Part shown: positions 22,816-31,027 of the stretch, piece by piece | Position numbering within the stretch: the first letter of the stretch is position 1 | How the letters are laid out: each line of letters begins with the position of its first letter | DNA from: Solirubrobacterales bacterium | Lineage (GTDB): Bacteria > Actinomycetota > Thermoleophilia > Solirubrobacterales > 70-9 | Direction of reading: 5' to 3' | Assembly: GCA_020438445.1 (NCBI GenBank) | Contig: JAGQUO010000015.1 | Span: 1 to 32,950 of the forward strand | Length of the DNA: 32,950 nucleotides | Made by a program: the position numbers and the translations under genes | The notes under the pieces: model-generated | Database searches by the model: none | The model's input: the letters and a program-made list of their open reading frames with translations, nothing else | Told to the model about the DNA's origin: nothing

Positions 22816-23676
22816 GTGGAGGCGAACGCGGCCAAGGCCGACCGCCGCGCCGAGCGGGCTGCGGTCCGGCGCCGCCGCGACCGCCGCGGGGTGGCGATCG
22901 CCGCCCTCTCGACGGTAGTCGTCATCGGCGGCCTGACCGCGCTGGTGCTGACCAGCAGCGGCTGGCCTGCGGTCCGCGAGACCTTCTTCAACGCGACCGT
23001 CTTCAAGGAGTCCTTCCCGGACGTCGCCAAGGCGTTCTGGCTCGACATCCGGGTGTTCATGATCGTCGAGGTCGCCGTCCTGGCGCTCGGCCTGATCGTC
23101 GCGCTCATCCGCACGTCGGTCTCGCCGGCGATGTTCCCGGTGCGGCTGCTCGCCGTCGTCTACGCCGACATCTTCCGTGGGATCCCGACGATCCTGCTCG
23201 TCTACCTCGTCGGCTTCGGGGTCCCGGCGCTCGCGAACTCGACGGCCGAGGGCAGCTCGTCGCTGTCGTGGCTGCCGACCGAGCCGGTCGTGCTCGGTGC
23301 GATCGCGCTGACGCTCTCCTACGGCGCCTACGTCTCCGAGGTCTACCGCGCCGGCCTGCGATCGGTCCACCCCGGTCAGCGCGACGCAGCGCTGGCCGTC
23401 GGCCTGACCGAACGGCAGGCGATGCGGCACGTCGTCATCCCCCAGGCCGTCCGCAACGTCGGGCCGCCCCTGCTGAACGACTTCATCTCACTGCAGAAGG
23501 ACGTCGCCCTGATCTCGATCATCGGCGTCACCGGTGAGGCCTTCCAGGTGGCGCAGATCCAGGCGTCGAGCGACTTCAACTACACGCCGCTGCTGTGCGC
23601 CGCGCTGCTCTACATGGCGGTGACGATCCCGCTGGCGCGGATGCTCGATCGCTGGGACCGGGGGCGGGTGCGATGA
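22816..23676 (+). CDS. Amino-acid ABC transporter permease
   Basis: This is a 286-residue HisMQ-type permease. A basic N-terminus and a first hydrophobic segment (ALSTVVVIGGLTALVL) precede an extra extracytoplasmic stretch, then at least four more membrane segments. The EAA loop that contacts the ATPase is DAALAVGLTERQAMRHVVIPQAVRN. DIFRGIPTILLVYLV is the family's conserved FRGTP.L block. GTG 22816 starts 23 nt after the binding-protein stop; its stop overlaps the ATPase start (ATGA). A single permease gene implies a homodimeric channel. Confidence 0.93.
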   Translation: MEANAAKADRRAERAAVRRRRDRRGVAIAALSTVVVIGGLTALVLTSSGWPAVRETFFNATVFKESFPDVAKAFWLDIRVFMIVEVAVLALGLIVALIRTSVSPAMFPVRLLAVVYADIFRGIPTILLVYLVGFGVPALANSTAEGSSSLSWLPTEPVVLGAIALTLSYGAYVSEVYRAGLRSVHPGQRDAALAVGLTERQAMRHVVIPQAVRNVGPPLLNDFISLQKDVALISIIGVTGEAFQVAQIQASSDFNYTPLLCAALLYMAVTIPLARMLDRWDRGRVR

Positions 23677-24422
23677 GCGCGCCGGTCATCGAGTTCGAGG
23701 GGGTAACCAAGGCCTTCGGCGACCGGGAGGTGCTGAACGGGATCGACCTCGTCGTCGAGGAGCACCAGGCGGTGGCCCTGATCGGAGCATCCGGATCGGG
23801 CAAGTCGACGCTGCTGCGCTGCGCCGACCTCCTGCTCGACATCGACGACGGCGACATCTACCTCGATGGCGAGGTGATCACCGATCCCGCGGTCAGCGCG
23901 GTCGACGTCCGCCGCCGGCTCGGGTTCGTCTTCCAGGCCTACAACCTGTTCCCGCACCTGAACGTGATCGACAACGTCACCCTCGGGATGCGGCGCGCCG
24001 GCGGGATGTCCCGGGCCGAGGCCGAGGACTCGGCCCGGAGGATGCTCGCCCGCTTCGGGCTCGAGGGTCGTGAGAACGAGAGCTCGTCGAACCTCTCCGG
24101 CGGCCAGCAGCAGCGGGTGGCGATCGCTCGCGCCTTCGCCGCCCGCCCGCGGGCGATGCTGCTCGACGAGGTCACCAGCGCCCTCGACCCCGAGCTCGTC
24201 GGCGAGGTCCTCCGCGCGGTCCGCGACCTCAAGGAGGAGGGTGTGACGATGCTGATCGCCACCCACGAGATGGGCTTCGCCCGCGAGGTCGCCGACAAGG
24301 TCGGGTTCCTCCACGGCGGCCGCCTGGCCGAGGTCGGCCCACCCGAGCAGGTGCTCGAGGACCCGCAGGACCCGAACACGCAGAAGTTCCTCCGCCGCCT
24401 CCTCGAGGCCGGCCGCGCCTAG
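23673..24422 (+). CDS. Amino-acid ABC transporter ATP-binding protein
   Basis: This 249-residue GlnQ/HisP-type ATPase energises the amino-acid importer. Motifs are Walker A GASGSGKSTL, Q-loop FVFQAYNLFPH, signature NLSGGQQQRVAIAR, Walker B MLLDEVTSALDPE and H-loop IATHEMGFAREVADKV. The EVTSALDPELVGEVL string is the GlnQ hallmark. ATG 23673 overlaps the permease stop; the same frame is open upstream to 23595 as a shadow. It completes a three-gene importer and converges on the histidine kinase. Confidence 0.95.
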   Translation: MSAPVIEFEGVTKAFGDREVLNGIDLVVEEHQAVALIGASGSGKSTLLRCADLLLDIDDGDIYLDGEVITDPAVSAVDVRRRLGFVFQAYNLFPHLNVIDNVTLGMRRAGGMSRAEAEDSARRMLARFGLEGRENESSSNLSGGQQQRVAIARAFAARPRAMLLDEVTSALDPELVGEVLRAVRDLKEEGVTMLIATHEMGFAREVADKVGFLHGGRLAEVGPPEQVLEDPQDPNTQKFLRRLLEAGRA

Positions 24423-24442
24423 CCGCGCCGCGCGCGGGGCGG
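24423..24442. terminator. Weak GC hairpin between convergent operons
   Basis: CCGC-g-CCG pairs with CGG-g-GCGG around a CGCG loop in the 22-nt gap between the importer ATPase and histidine kinase stops. It is short and interrupted, so tentative. Confidence 0.35.
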
Positions 24443-24444
24443 GG

Positions 24445-25893
24445 TCAGAGCGGGAGCTTCGCCTCGAAGCGGGCGCCGCCGCCGGGGGCGTTCCCGGCCC
24501 GGGCCGACCCGCCGTGAGCCGCAGCGACCTCGGCGACGATCGCGAGTCCGAGGCCCGCGCCCCCGGTCGCGCGGCTGCGCGCCTCACCGCCGCGCCAGAA
24601 CCGGCCGAAGATCTCAGCGCCGGCGCCGTCGGGAAGCCCGGGGCCGTGATCGCGGACGCCGAGGACCGCATCGCCGCCGGCAGCGCGGACGCTCACGTCG
24701 ATCGCACCGTCGCCATGGGCGATGGCATTGGCGAGCAGGTTTGCGACCAGCCGGCGCAGCTGGTCCGGGTCGCCGGAGACGACGACGCCGGCGGCGGCCT
24801 CGAGCCCGACCTTCCGGTCCGGGGCGGCGATCGCCGCGTCGGCCACTGCATCCGCCGCGAGCGCGGTCAGGTCGACGCGCTCGCGGCGCGGCTCGCGGAG
24901 CTCGTCGAGGCGCGCGAGGGTGAGGAGATCATCGACCAGGACGCTCATCCGCTCCGACTCCTCCTCGATCCGGCGCATCGAGCGCTCGAGATCGCCGGGC
25001 TCGGCCCCGGCCCCGAGGCGGAAGACCTCGGCATAGCCGCGGATGGAGCTGAGTGGCGTCCGCAGCTCGTGGGAGGCGTCGGCGAGGAACTGCCGCAGCC
25101 GCTCCTCGCTCGCCCGCTGCTCGTCGAAGGCCTGCTCGAGCCGCCCGAGCATCGAGTTGAAGGCGATCCCGAGCCGTCCGGCCTCGGTCCGCTCGTCGAC
25201 GTCCTCGACCCGGTGCGACATGTCGCCTGCGGCGATCTCCCCCGCGGTCTCCTCGATCCGCGCCAGCGGCCGGAGGCCGACGCGGACGGCCCACCAGCTG
25301 AGGGCGGCGAGCGCCGCCAGCGTTGCGAAGCCGACCACGAGCTCGATCGCCCGGACCCGGGCGAGGGTGTCGTCGAGATCGGTGAGCGGGATCGCGGCGG
25401 CCACGGTCTCTCCCCCGGGGCCCGAGAGGGTCGCGACCCGGAACCCGCTGCCGCCCGACGACGACGGGACGTCGACCAGCGGCTCGCCCTCGAAGCCGGC
25501 GTTCCCGGGCAGGTCGCCGGGCAACTCGGGAATCGGCGTCTCGCCGGTCTCCCCGTCGCCGCGTCCGGGATCGTCGCTGACCGTCCGGGCCGCCAGGACC
25601 GTTCCGTCGGGCCCGCTGATCTGCCCGTACGTGCCGGCGGGCAGCTGCGGCCCGATCGGCCCGCCGTCGCTCGGGCCGCCGCCGGGGTCGCCCGCCTCAT
25701 CCGGCGGGAGCGGCAAGCCGGCTCCCTGGGGCCCGAGGAAACGAACCACGAGCGGCACCGCGTCGCGCGCCTGCTGATCGACCCGGTCCGACAGATACGA
25801 GCGCAGGGCCAGGTAGGAGACCACGCCGAGCGTCAGCAGCCCGAGCGCGGAGATCGCGACGAGGATCAGCACCAGCCGGCGGCTGAGCGGCAT
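24445..25893 (-). CDS. Sensor histidine kinase (HAMP, EnvZ/OmpR class)
   Basis: This is a 482-residue membrane kinase. The first membrane helix is at about residues 8-30, then a periplasmic-side loop (31-183) rich in Gly, Pro and Asp, then the second helix at about 184-204. HAMP follows with RPLARIEETAGEIAAGDMSHRV. The H-box is FLADASHELRTPLSS with phospho-accepting His275. The N-box NLLANAIAHGD, G1 DHGPGLP, F-box FGRFWRG and G2 GGAGLGLAIV complete the ATPase. It starts 1 nt after the response regulator stop and is the last gene of the permease-ATPase-regulator-kinase run. The Pro/Gly-rich sensor loop has no recognised domain; sensing of envelope stress or a drug is inferred. Confidence 0.93.
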   Translation of the reverse strand: MPLSRRLVLILVAISALGLLTLGVVSYLALRSYLSDRVDQQARDAVPLVVRFLGPQGAGLPLPPDEAGDPGGGPSDGGPIGPQLPAGTYGQISGPDGTVLAARTVSDDPGRGDGETGETPIPELPGDLPGNAGFEGEPLVDVPSSSGGSGFRVATLSGPGGETVAAAIPLTDLDDTLARVRAIELVVGFATLAALAALSWWAVRVGLRPLARIEETAGEIAAGDMSHRVEDVDERTEAGRLGIAFNSMLGRLEQAFDEQRASEERLRQFLADASHELRTPLSSIRGYAEVFRLGAGAEPGDLERSMRRIEEESERMSVLVDDLLTLARLDELREPRRERVDLTALAADAVADAAIAAPDRKVGLEAAAGVVVSGDPDQLRRLVANLLANAIAHGDGAIDVSVRAAGGDAVLGVRDHGPGLPDGAGAEIFGRFWRGGEARSRATGGAGLGLAIVAEVAAAHGGSARAGNAPGGGARFEAKLPL

Positions 25894-25894
25894 C

Positions 25895-26602
25895 TCAGGG
25901 CCTCGGGAGCCGCAGCGAGTAGCCGACGCCCCGGACCGTGTGGATCAACGGCCGCTGGGGCCGGTCGACCTTGCGGCGCAGGTAGCTGACGTAGGTCTCG
26001 AGGATCCTCCCGTCGCCCCCGAAGTCGTAGTTCCAGACGTGGTCGAGGATCTGAGCGCGCGTCAGCGCCCGCCGCGGGTTGAGCATGAGGTAGCGCAGGA
26101 GGCGGAACTCCGTGTCGGTCAGATCGACGGGCTCGCCGTCGCGAAAAACCTCCCGGGTGTCCTCGTCGAGCTCGAGCCCGTCGAAGACGAGCCTGCCGCC
26201 CTCGGCGGAGACGCCGGTCCGGCGCAGGATCGAGCGGATCCGCGCGACCAGCTCCTCGACGCTGAAGGGCTTCGTCACGTAGTCGTCGCCGCCGAGCGTC
26301 AGGCCGCGCACCTTGTCCTCGGTCGTGTCGCGGGCGGTCAGGAACACGACGGGCACCGCGGACCGCTGTTCGGCGAGTCGCTTGGCGACCTCGAACCCGT
26401 CGAGCCCCGGCATCATCACGTCGAGGACGACGAGGTCGGGGCGGAACCGGGGGAAGCGATCCAGGCATTCGGCTCCGTCCGCGGCAGTCTCGACCTCGAA
26501 GCCCTCGTAGCGGAGGGCCATCGCCAACAGCTCGACGATGCTCCGCTCGTCGTCGACGACGAGAATCCGCGCCGGATCGTCGGCTTGCCGGGTGGGTGCC
26601 AC
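25895..26602 (-). CDS. OmpR/PhoB-family response regulator
   Basis: This is a 235-residue response regulator. The receiver domain has the acidic pair VVDDER, phospho-acceptor Asp61 in VVLDVMMPG, FLTARD and the Lys of YVTKPFS. The winged-helix C-domain has FRDGEPVDLTDTEFRLLRYLML and VRGVGYSLR. It should be phosphorylated by the kinase encoded 1 nt downstream and binds direct repeats. GTG 26602 is the start. Two CTCAGG/CCCAGG-like boxes at 11-bp spacing lie just upstream (26624-26643), and similar boxes precede the permease gene, suggesting autoregulation. Confidence 0.94.
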   Translation of the reverse strand: MAPTRQADDPARILVVDDERSIVELLAMALRYEGFEVETAADGAECLDRFPRFRPDLVVLDVMMPGLDGFEVAKRLAEQRSAVPVVFLTARDTTEDKVRGLTLGGDDYVTKPFSVEELVARIRSILRRTGVSAEGGRLVFDGLELDEDTREVFRDGEPVDLTDTEFRLLRYLMLNPRRALTRAQILDHVWNYDFGGDGRILETYVSYLRRKVDRPQRPLIHTVRGVGYSLRLPRP

Positions 26603-26623
26603 GCCGAGATCATCGCGCGCGAG

Positions 26624-26643
26624 CCTGGGAGTTTCCTGAGAAA
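26624..26643 (-). promoter_or_regulatory. Candidate response-regulator box before its own gene
   Basis: Minus strand reads TTTCTCAGG, then ACTCCCAGG exactly 11 bp later, within the 56-nt gap between the ATPase stop and the regulator start. The half-site resembles TTCTCAGCC at 28935-28954. Eleven-base spacing is typical of OmpR-family direct-repeat sites. Confidence 0.45.
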
Positions 26644-26658
26644 CGTCCCGGCCGGACG

Positions 26659-27426
26659 CTAGCCGACGCCGGCCAGCGGCTCCCGGTCCTCGCCGGCGAT
26701 CCGCCCGTCGGCGAGGCGGATCACCCGCGGCGAGTCGGCGGCGATCGCCGGATCGTGGGTGACGAGCACGATCGTCATCCCGCTCTCCCGCCAGAGTTCG
26801 CGGAGCAACCCGAGGATCTGCTCGCCGGTCGCCGAGTCGAGGTTCCCGGTCGGCTCGTCCGCCAGCAGGACCTCGGGCTCGTTGACGAGCGCCCGCGCGA
26901 TCGCGACCCGCTGCTGCTCACCTCCCGACAGCTCCGAGGGCAGATGGCCGGCCCGGCCCGCAAGCCCGACCCGGTCGAGCATCGCGGCGGCGCGGTCGCG
27001 GAGGGTGGCGCCGTCGAAGCCGAGCGGTGCCGCTGCCACCTCCACGTTCTCCCCGGCCGTCAGGGTCGGGATCAGGTTGAACTGCTGGAAGACGAAGCCG
27101 ATCGTCCGCAGCCGGATCGCGGCCAGATCGGCGTCGCCGGCGCGTCCGAGCTCGAGGCCGCCGAGAGCGAGCCTCCCGGCCGATGGCCGGTCGAGGCCGC
27201 CCAGGAGCTGCAGCAGGGTCGACTTGCCGGAGCCCGAGGAGCCGACGATCGCGACCAGCTCGCCGGACGCGATCCCGAGGTCGACGCCCTCGAGTGCCGT
27301 GACCGCGGTCGCGCCCGACCCGTAGACCTTCGTCACCGAGTCGAGCCGGTAGATCGAGTCGTTTTCGTTACCACTCATCGTGTCTCGCTTTCCGTTCGTG
27401 TCCGTGCCTGAGGTCACTGAGGTCAT
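26659..27426 (-). CDS. ABC transporter ATP-binding protein (MacB-like)
   Basis: This is a 255-residue ATPase with Walker A VGSSGSGKSTL, Q-loop FVFQQFNLIPT, signature LSGGEQQRVAIAR, Walker B VLLADEPTGNLDS and H-loop LVTHDPA. It belongs to the MacB/LolD/FtsE group and serves the permease encoded upstream. I chose ATG 27426, which overlaps the permease stop (ATGA) behind GGAG; ATG 27378 is an internal alternative giving 239 residues. It is followed 56 nt later by the response regulator. No fused permease domain is present, unlike E. coli MacB. Confidence 0.92.
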   Translation of the reverse strand: MTSVTSGTDTNGKRDTMSGNENDSIYRLDSVTKVYGSGATAVTALEGVDLGIASGELVAIVGSSGSGKSTLLQLLGGLDRPSAGRLALGGLELGRAGDADLAAIRLRTIGFVFQQFNLIPTLTAGENVEVAAAPLGFDGATLRDRAAAMLDRVGLAGRAGHLPSELSGGEQQRVAIARALVNEPEVLLADEPTGNLDSATGEQILGLLRELWRESGMTIVLVTHDPAIAADSPRVIRLADGRIAGEDREPLAGVG

Positions 27427-28868
27427 CCGAGGCTCCGCAGTGCCTCGGCGGGCCGTAGCCGCGCCGCCCGCATGCCGCCGAACACCCCGGCGATCAGCCC
27501 ACCGGCCACGGCCAGGCAGATCGCGGTCAGCGCCACCCCCGGGCTGACGGGGGCACCGAGGGTCACGGTGCTCGCGACCGACGCCGCCGCGTCGGCGCCG
27601 GGAGGCCCGCCGATCCCCGGAGGCGCGCCGCCGCCGGGCGGCGAGGGCATGCCGGAGGCCGGGGCGAGCGACGCATCGAGGCTGATCCCGGCCGCTCCGA
27701 TCGCGGCGGCCGCCGCCAGGCCCACGGCGACGCCGAGGAGACCTCCGATCAGGCCCTGGAGGACCGACTCGCCGGCGACCTGGCGGACGACGAGCCACTG
27801 ACGCCAGCCGATCGCCTTCAGCGTCCCGAGCTCGCGGGTGCGTTTCGCCACCGACGAGAGGGTCACCAGAGTCGTGATCCCGAAGGCACCGATCAGGGCG
27901 ACGACGGCGAGCGCCGTGCCGAGCTTGCCCGAGAGGTTCTTCGCGTCGACGAGCGAGCCGCTGACCTGGTCGGCGAGGTCGGAGGACGTCGTCACCTCGG
28001 AGCCCGGGAACGCGCTCTCGATCCGCCCGGAGACGGCGCCGACCTCGCCGGCGCTCGAAGCCCGGACCTCGACCGAGTTGACGCGGCCCTCGAGGTCGGC
28101 CAGCTTCTGGAGCCGGCCGAGCTCGACGTAGACATCGGAGGGCTGGCCGCCGACGGCCCCGGAGGAGATGCCGACGACGTCGAAGTCCTTGCCGCCGACC
28201 TCGACGGTGTCGCCGACCGCGAGGTCCTCCTGGGTCGCGTAGGACTGCGAGACGACCGCATCGCCGGTACCCGCGATGTAGGAGCCGTCGGTGATCTGCG
28301 AGGCCGTCAGCAGTCCCAGGTCCGGGTTCGACGTGTCGACGCCGGAAACGATCGTCGTGTCGAAGTTGATCGAGTCCGGCGGGCCGCCGGAAGCCGAGGA
28401 CCCGGTCGGCGGAGCTCCCGCCGCCGGCGACGATGCGGATGCGCTCTGCTCCGGGACCACGCCCGAGACGTGGGCGACGCTCAAAGTCAGCCCGACGGCC
28501 GTGGCGTCCACCCCGTCGACCGCCGCGACCCGCTTCCGCTTGGCTGCGGGGAAGCTCGTGTCGGTGGAGACGTACCGGTAGGTGTCGAACTTCTCACCGG
28601 CCCGGCCGAGGTCGTCGAGGCCGATCGGCCCGCCGCCGGCGTCCGGCGGCGCGCCACCCTGCTCGATCTCCATCGGCCGGGACACCGACATCTCGGTCCC
28701 GACGCCGGTCAGCGGCTCGAGCACCTCCGATTGCGCCTCGTCGAGCCCGGCCGAGAGCGCCGTCACGGCGACGACGAGGCCGACGCCGAGCGCGAGGCAG
28801 GTCGCGGTCAGGACGGTGCGGCCCTTGCGGCGGCGCAGCTCGGCGCCGAGGTAGCGGAAGTAGAACAC
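27423..28868 (-). CDS. ABC transporter permease, MacB-like
   Basis: This 481-residue permease has one N-terminal membrane helix (residues about 18-44), a large MacB_PCD-type extracytoplasmic domain and three C-terminal helices. The C-terminal FtsX part shows VALIGAFGITTLVTLSSVAKRTRELGTLKAIGWRQW, the coupling motif of the family, and ends MRAARLRPAEALRSL. Pro/Gly-rich loops (residues about 415-435) are lineage-specific. GTG 28868 is the start, behind GAAAGG. It is the first gene of the four-gene unit with its ATPase and a two-component system. Export of an antimicrobial peptide or lipid, or a signalling role, is inferred by analogy. Confidence 0.9.
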   Translation of the reverse strand: MFYFRYLGAELRRRKGRTVLTATCLALGVGLVVAVTALSAGLDEAQSEVLEPLTGVGTEMSVSRPMEIEQGGAPPDAGGGPIGLDDLGRAGEKFDTYRYVSTDTSFPAAKRKRVAAVDGVDATAVGLTLSVAHVSGVVPEQSASASSPAAGAPPTGSSASGGPPDSINFDTTIVSGVDTSNPDLGLLTASQITDGSYIAGTGDAVVSQSYATQEDLAVGDTVEVGGKDFDVVGISSGAVGGQPSDVYVELGRLQKLADLEGRVNSVEVRASSAGEVGAVSGRIESAFPGSEVTTSSDLADQVSGSLVDAKNLSGKLGTALAVVALIGAFGITTLVTLSSVAKRTRELGTLKAIGWRQWLVVRQVAGESVLQGLIGGLLGVAVGLAAAAAIGAAGISLDASLAPASGMPSPPGGGAPPGIGGPPGADAAASVASTVTLGAPVSPGVALTAICLAVAGGLIAGVFGGMRAARLRPAEALRSLG

Positions 28869-28924
28869 GGGGTGGCCTTTCGGTCGCTTGCGGGGCGCAT
28901 CGAATCGGCCGCGGATGGGAGCTC

Positions 28925-28954
28925 AGCGGGAATCGGCTGAGAATGGGCTGAGAA
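28925..28954 (-). promoter_or_regulatory. Response-regulator binding repeats before the MacB-like operon
   Basis: On the minus strand TTCTCAGCC occurs twice, exactly 11 bp apart (28946-28954 and 28935-28943). A third, degenerate copy TTCCCGCT follows at 28925-28932. Tandem 11-bp direct repeats are the usual OmpR-family site, and they lie about 70-80 bp before the permease start. Confidence 0.6.
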
Positions 28955-28965
28955 CCGTCGCCCAC

Positions 28966-29011
28966 GGGTGCCGGGCGCATTCCGCCGACCACTGGTTGCC
29001 CTGACGCACCC
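28966..29011. repeat. Intergenic hairpin element, copy B
   Basis: GGGTGC (28966-28971) and GCACCC (29006-29011) flank an internal CCGACCACTGGTTGCC. The 21 bases at the right end match copy A (4903-4923 region) at about 18 positions. It lies downstream of the YbdK-like gene and upstream of the MacB-like operon promoter. The minus-strand RNA can form a GGGTGCGT/ATGCGCCC stem with two G-U pairs. It may serve as a terminator of the YbdK operon. Confidence 0.55.
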
Positions 29012-29072
29012 ATCGGCGGTGAGCCCGCGGAACCGGGCGGCGACGCCGGAGGATTCCGCCGGAGGTGCCGGG

Positions 29073-30218
29073 CTACTCGCCGAAGCGGTCGGCGAGGCGC
29101 TCGACCAGCCGGCCGAGCGAGGGGGCGTTCCGCGCCGTCTCCAGCTGACGTTTCGCCGGCGGATCGGCGAGGAGGTCGACGACGCCGGAGAGCTCGGCGT
29201 CGCAACCGATCTCCTCGGCGTGCCCGCGGCAGGCGTCGAGGAGGTCCGGAACGAGCCGGGCGACCGGTACGCGGACCTCGCGATCGGGATCGATCAGCTC
29301 GGCGTCGACGCCGTCGCGGGCGGCGAGGAACCGGTTCTCGGCGATCACCTCCTGGGAGGCGATCGCGGTCTCCGTCGCGTAGCCCTCCTCGGCCTCGAGC
29401 TTGACGATCGCGGCGGCGAACGCGACGAGCGCGGCGGTGTCGCCGCAGCGGGTCTGGGCGTCCATGATCCTGATCTCCACCGTCCCGAGAGCCGGCTGCG
29501 GCCGCACGTCCCACCACAGGAAGGTGGACTCGGGGACGGCCTCGGTCCGGATCAGCAGGTCGACGGTCTCCACGTAGCTCGAGTAATCGCCGAACGCACG
29601 CGGGATCCCGACCCGCGGAAAGGCCTGGAAGAGCGGCGTGCGGGCCGATGCCAGGCCGGAGTCCCGGCCCTGCCAGAAGGGGGAGTTCGCCGACAGGGCG
29701 AGGAGGACCGGGAGGTGGGTCCGGATCCTGTCGCTGACCCTGATCGCGGTCTCGGGATCGGGAATGCCGACGTGCACGTGCAGGGCGAAGGTCGGCTCGC
29801 GCCGCGCGAGCTCGCGCATCGACCCGTAGACGAACTGGTAGCGCTCCCCCCCGGAGACGGCTATCTCCTGCCAGATCGCGAATGGATGGGTCCCGGACAC
29901 CGCAGCCCGGAGGCCGAGGGTTCCGAGGGTCCGCTCGAGCTGCCGCCGGAGCGCCCGCAGCTCCGAGACCGCGTCGGCCACCGTGGCCGCGACCCCGGTC
30001 TGGACCTCGAACGCCGACCCGTGGGTCTCCGCCGACACCTTCTCCTGCGTCTCGGCGGGGAGCCGCGGGAGCAGCTCGTCGATCCGGTGAGCGAGCGCCC
30101 ATGTCCGGGGGTCGAGGAGCATCGCCTCCTCCTCCACCCCGAGGGTGTAGGGGCCGAGCGCGTGCCCGCCGGCCCATTCCGACCAGGCCGGACCGGTGCG
30201 CTCGGCGACCTCGCTCAT
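29073..30218 (-). CDS. GCS2-family carboxylate-amine ligase (YbdK-like)
   Basis: This 381-residue enzyme belongs to the GCS2/COG2170 family, which has the glutamine-synthetase-like fold and makes an amide from a carboxylate and an amine, using ATP. Family motifs are LGVEEEAMLLD (metal-binding Glu residues), FALHVHVGIPDPE, SANSPFWQGRDSGLASART and GTVEIRIMDAQT. E. coli YbdK has only weak gamma-glutamyl-cysteine ligase activity, so the substrate here is open; a mycothiol-making organism would not need glutathione. The ATG at 30218 overlaps the stop of the GATase-like gene (ATGA). It ends the three-gene operon. Confidence 0.9.
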   Translation of the reverse strand: MSEVAERTGPAWSEWAGGHALGPYTLGVEEEAMLLDPRTWALAHRIDELLPRLPAETQEKVSAETHGSAFEVQTGVAATVADAVSELRALRRQLERTLGTLGLRAAVSGTHPFAIWQEIAVSGGERYQFVYGSMRELARREPTFALHVHVGIPDPETAIRVSDRIRTHLPVLLALSANSPFWQGRDSGLASARTPLFQAFPRVGIPRAFGDYSSYVETVDLLIRTEAVPESTFLWWDVRPQPALGTVEIRIMDAQTRCGDTAALVAFAAAIVKLEAEEGYATETAIASQEVIAENRFLAARDGVDAELIDPDREVRVPVARLVPDLLDACRGHAEEIGCDAELSGVVDLLADPPAKRQLETARNAPSLGRLVERLADRFGE

Positions 30219-31027
30219 CCCAGGGTCCTACCCGGTGAACGCGCCGCTGACTCCGCCGCTGCGGCCGCGACGAAAGCGCCGAACAGCGCCTGCTCCTCCG
30301 GCCGGTCGATCAGCAGCTCGGCGTGCCACTGGACGCCGATCAGAAAGCTGCGACCGCGGTCCTCGACGGCTTCGATCGTTCCGTCCGCCGCTCTCGCCGT
30401 CGGCACGAGGTCACGACCGAGGCGGTCGATCGCCTGATGGTGGAAGGAGTTGACGCCGACCGAGTCCGTGCCGATCGTCGCGGCGAGCAGGCTGTCGGGC
30501 TCGATCGCGACGGAGTGCGAGGGCTCGCTCCCCTTCGCGGTCTGCCGGTGCGGCACGCCGTCGCCTTCCGCCCGATCCCGCAGGGCCGGAAGGTGCTGCA
30601 CCAGGGTGCCGCCGCGAACGACGTTGAGCGCCTGGGTACCGCGGCAGATCGCCAGCATCGGCATGTCGCGCTGATCGGCGGCGCTGGCGATCGCCAGCTC
30701 GAACCGGTCGAGGTCGGGCTCGGTGGGTCCGAGGTGCTCGTCGGGCTCCTGTCCATACGCCTCGGGGTGGAGATCCGGGCCGCCCGAAAGGCAGATTCCG
30801 GCCAGGCGATCGAGCAGGGGCCCGATCAGCTCGAGGCGCAGCGGCGGGATCACCACGGGCATCCCGCCGGTGGCCTCGATCGCCCGCAGGTAGGTGAGGC
30901 CGAGCGCCATCTCGTGCATCGGCGGCTCGCCCTCGGGGATCGACGAGATCGTCTCGGCCCTCCTCACCTCGGAGGTGGTGACGCCGATCAGCGGTGCCCC
31001 GGCGAGCTCGCCGCTCAGAGAATCCAT
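30215..31027 (-). CDS. Class I GATase-like gamma-glutamyl hydrolase (PuuD family)
   Basis: This 270-residue protein is of the peptidase C26/PuuD type, which hydrolyses gamma-glutamyl amides such as gamma-glutamyl-GABA. Catalytic Cys128 is in LAICRGTQALNV, and His235 and Glu237 are in GVQWHAELL (HxE of the triad). VNSFHHQAI and GGPDLHPEAYG are family blocks. No amidotransferase synthetase domain is fused. ATG 31027 lies 13 nt inside the end of the ATP-grasp gene, and its stop overlaps the YbdK-like start, so the three are tightly coupled. It may act as a proofreading or recycling hydrolase for a gamma-glutamyl product made by its two partners. Confidence 0.9.
   Translation of the reverse strand: MDSLSGELAGAPLIGVTTSEVRRAETISSIPEGEPPMHEMALGLTYLRAIEATGGMPVVIPPLRLELIGPLLDRLAGICLSGGPDLHPEAYGQEPDEHLGPTEPDLDRFELAIASAADQRDMPMLAICRGTQALNVVRGGTLVQHLPALRDRAEGDGVPHRQTAKGSEPSHSVAIEPDSLLAATIGTDSVGVNSFHHQAIDRLGRDLVPTARAADGTIEAVEDRGRSFLIGVQWHAELLIDRPEEQALFGAFVAAAAAESAARSPGRTLG

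Noticed and set aside
29044-29065. CGCCGGAGG direct repeat (29044-29052 and 29057-29065)
   Set aside because: Two copies of a short GC-rich 9-mer are likely by chance here, and no function is suggested by position.
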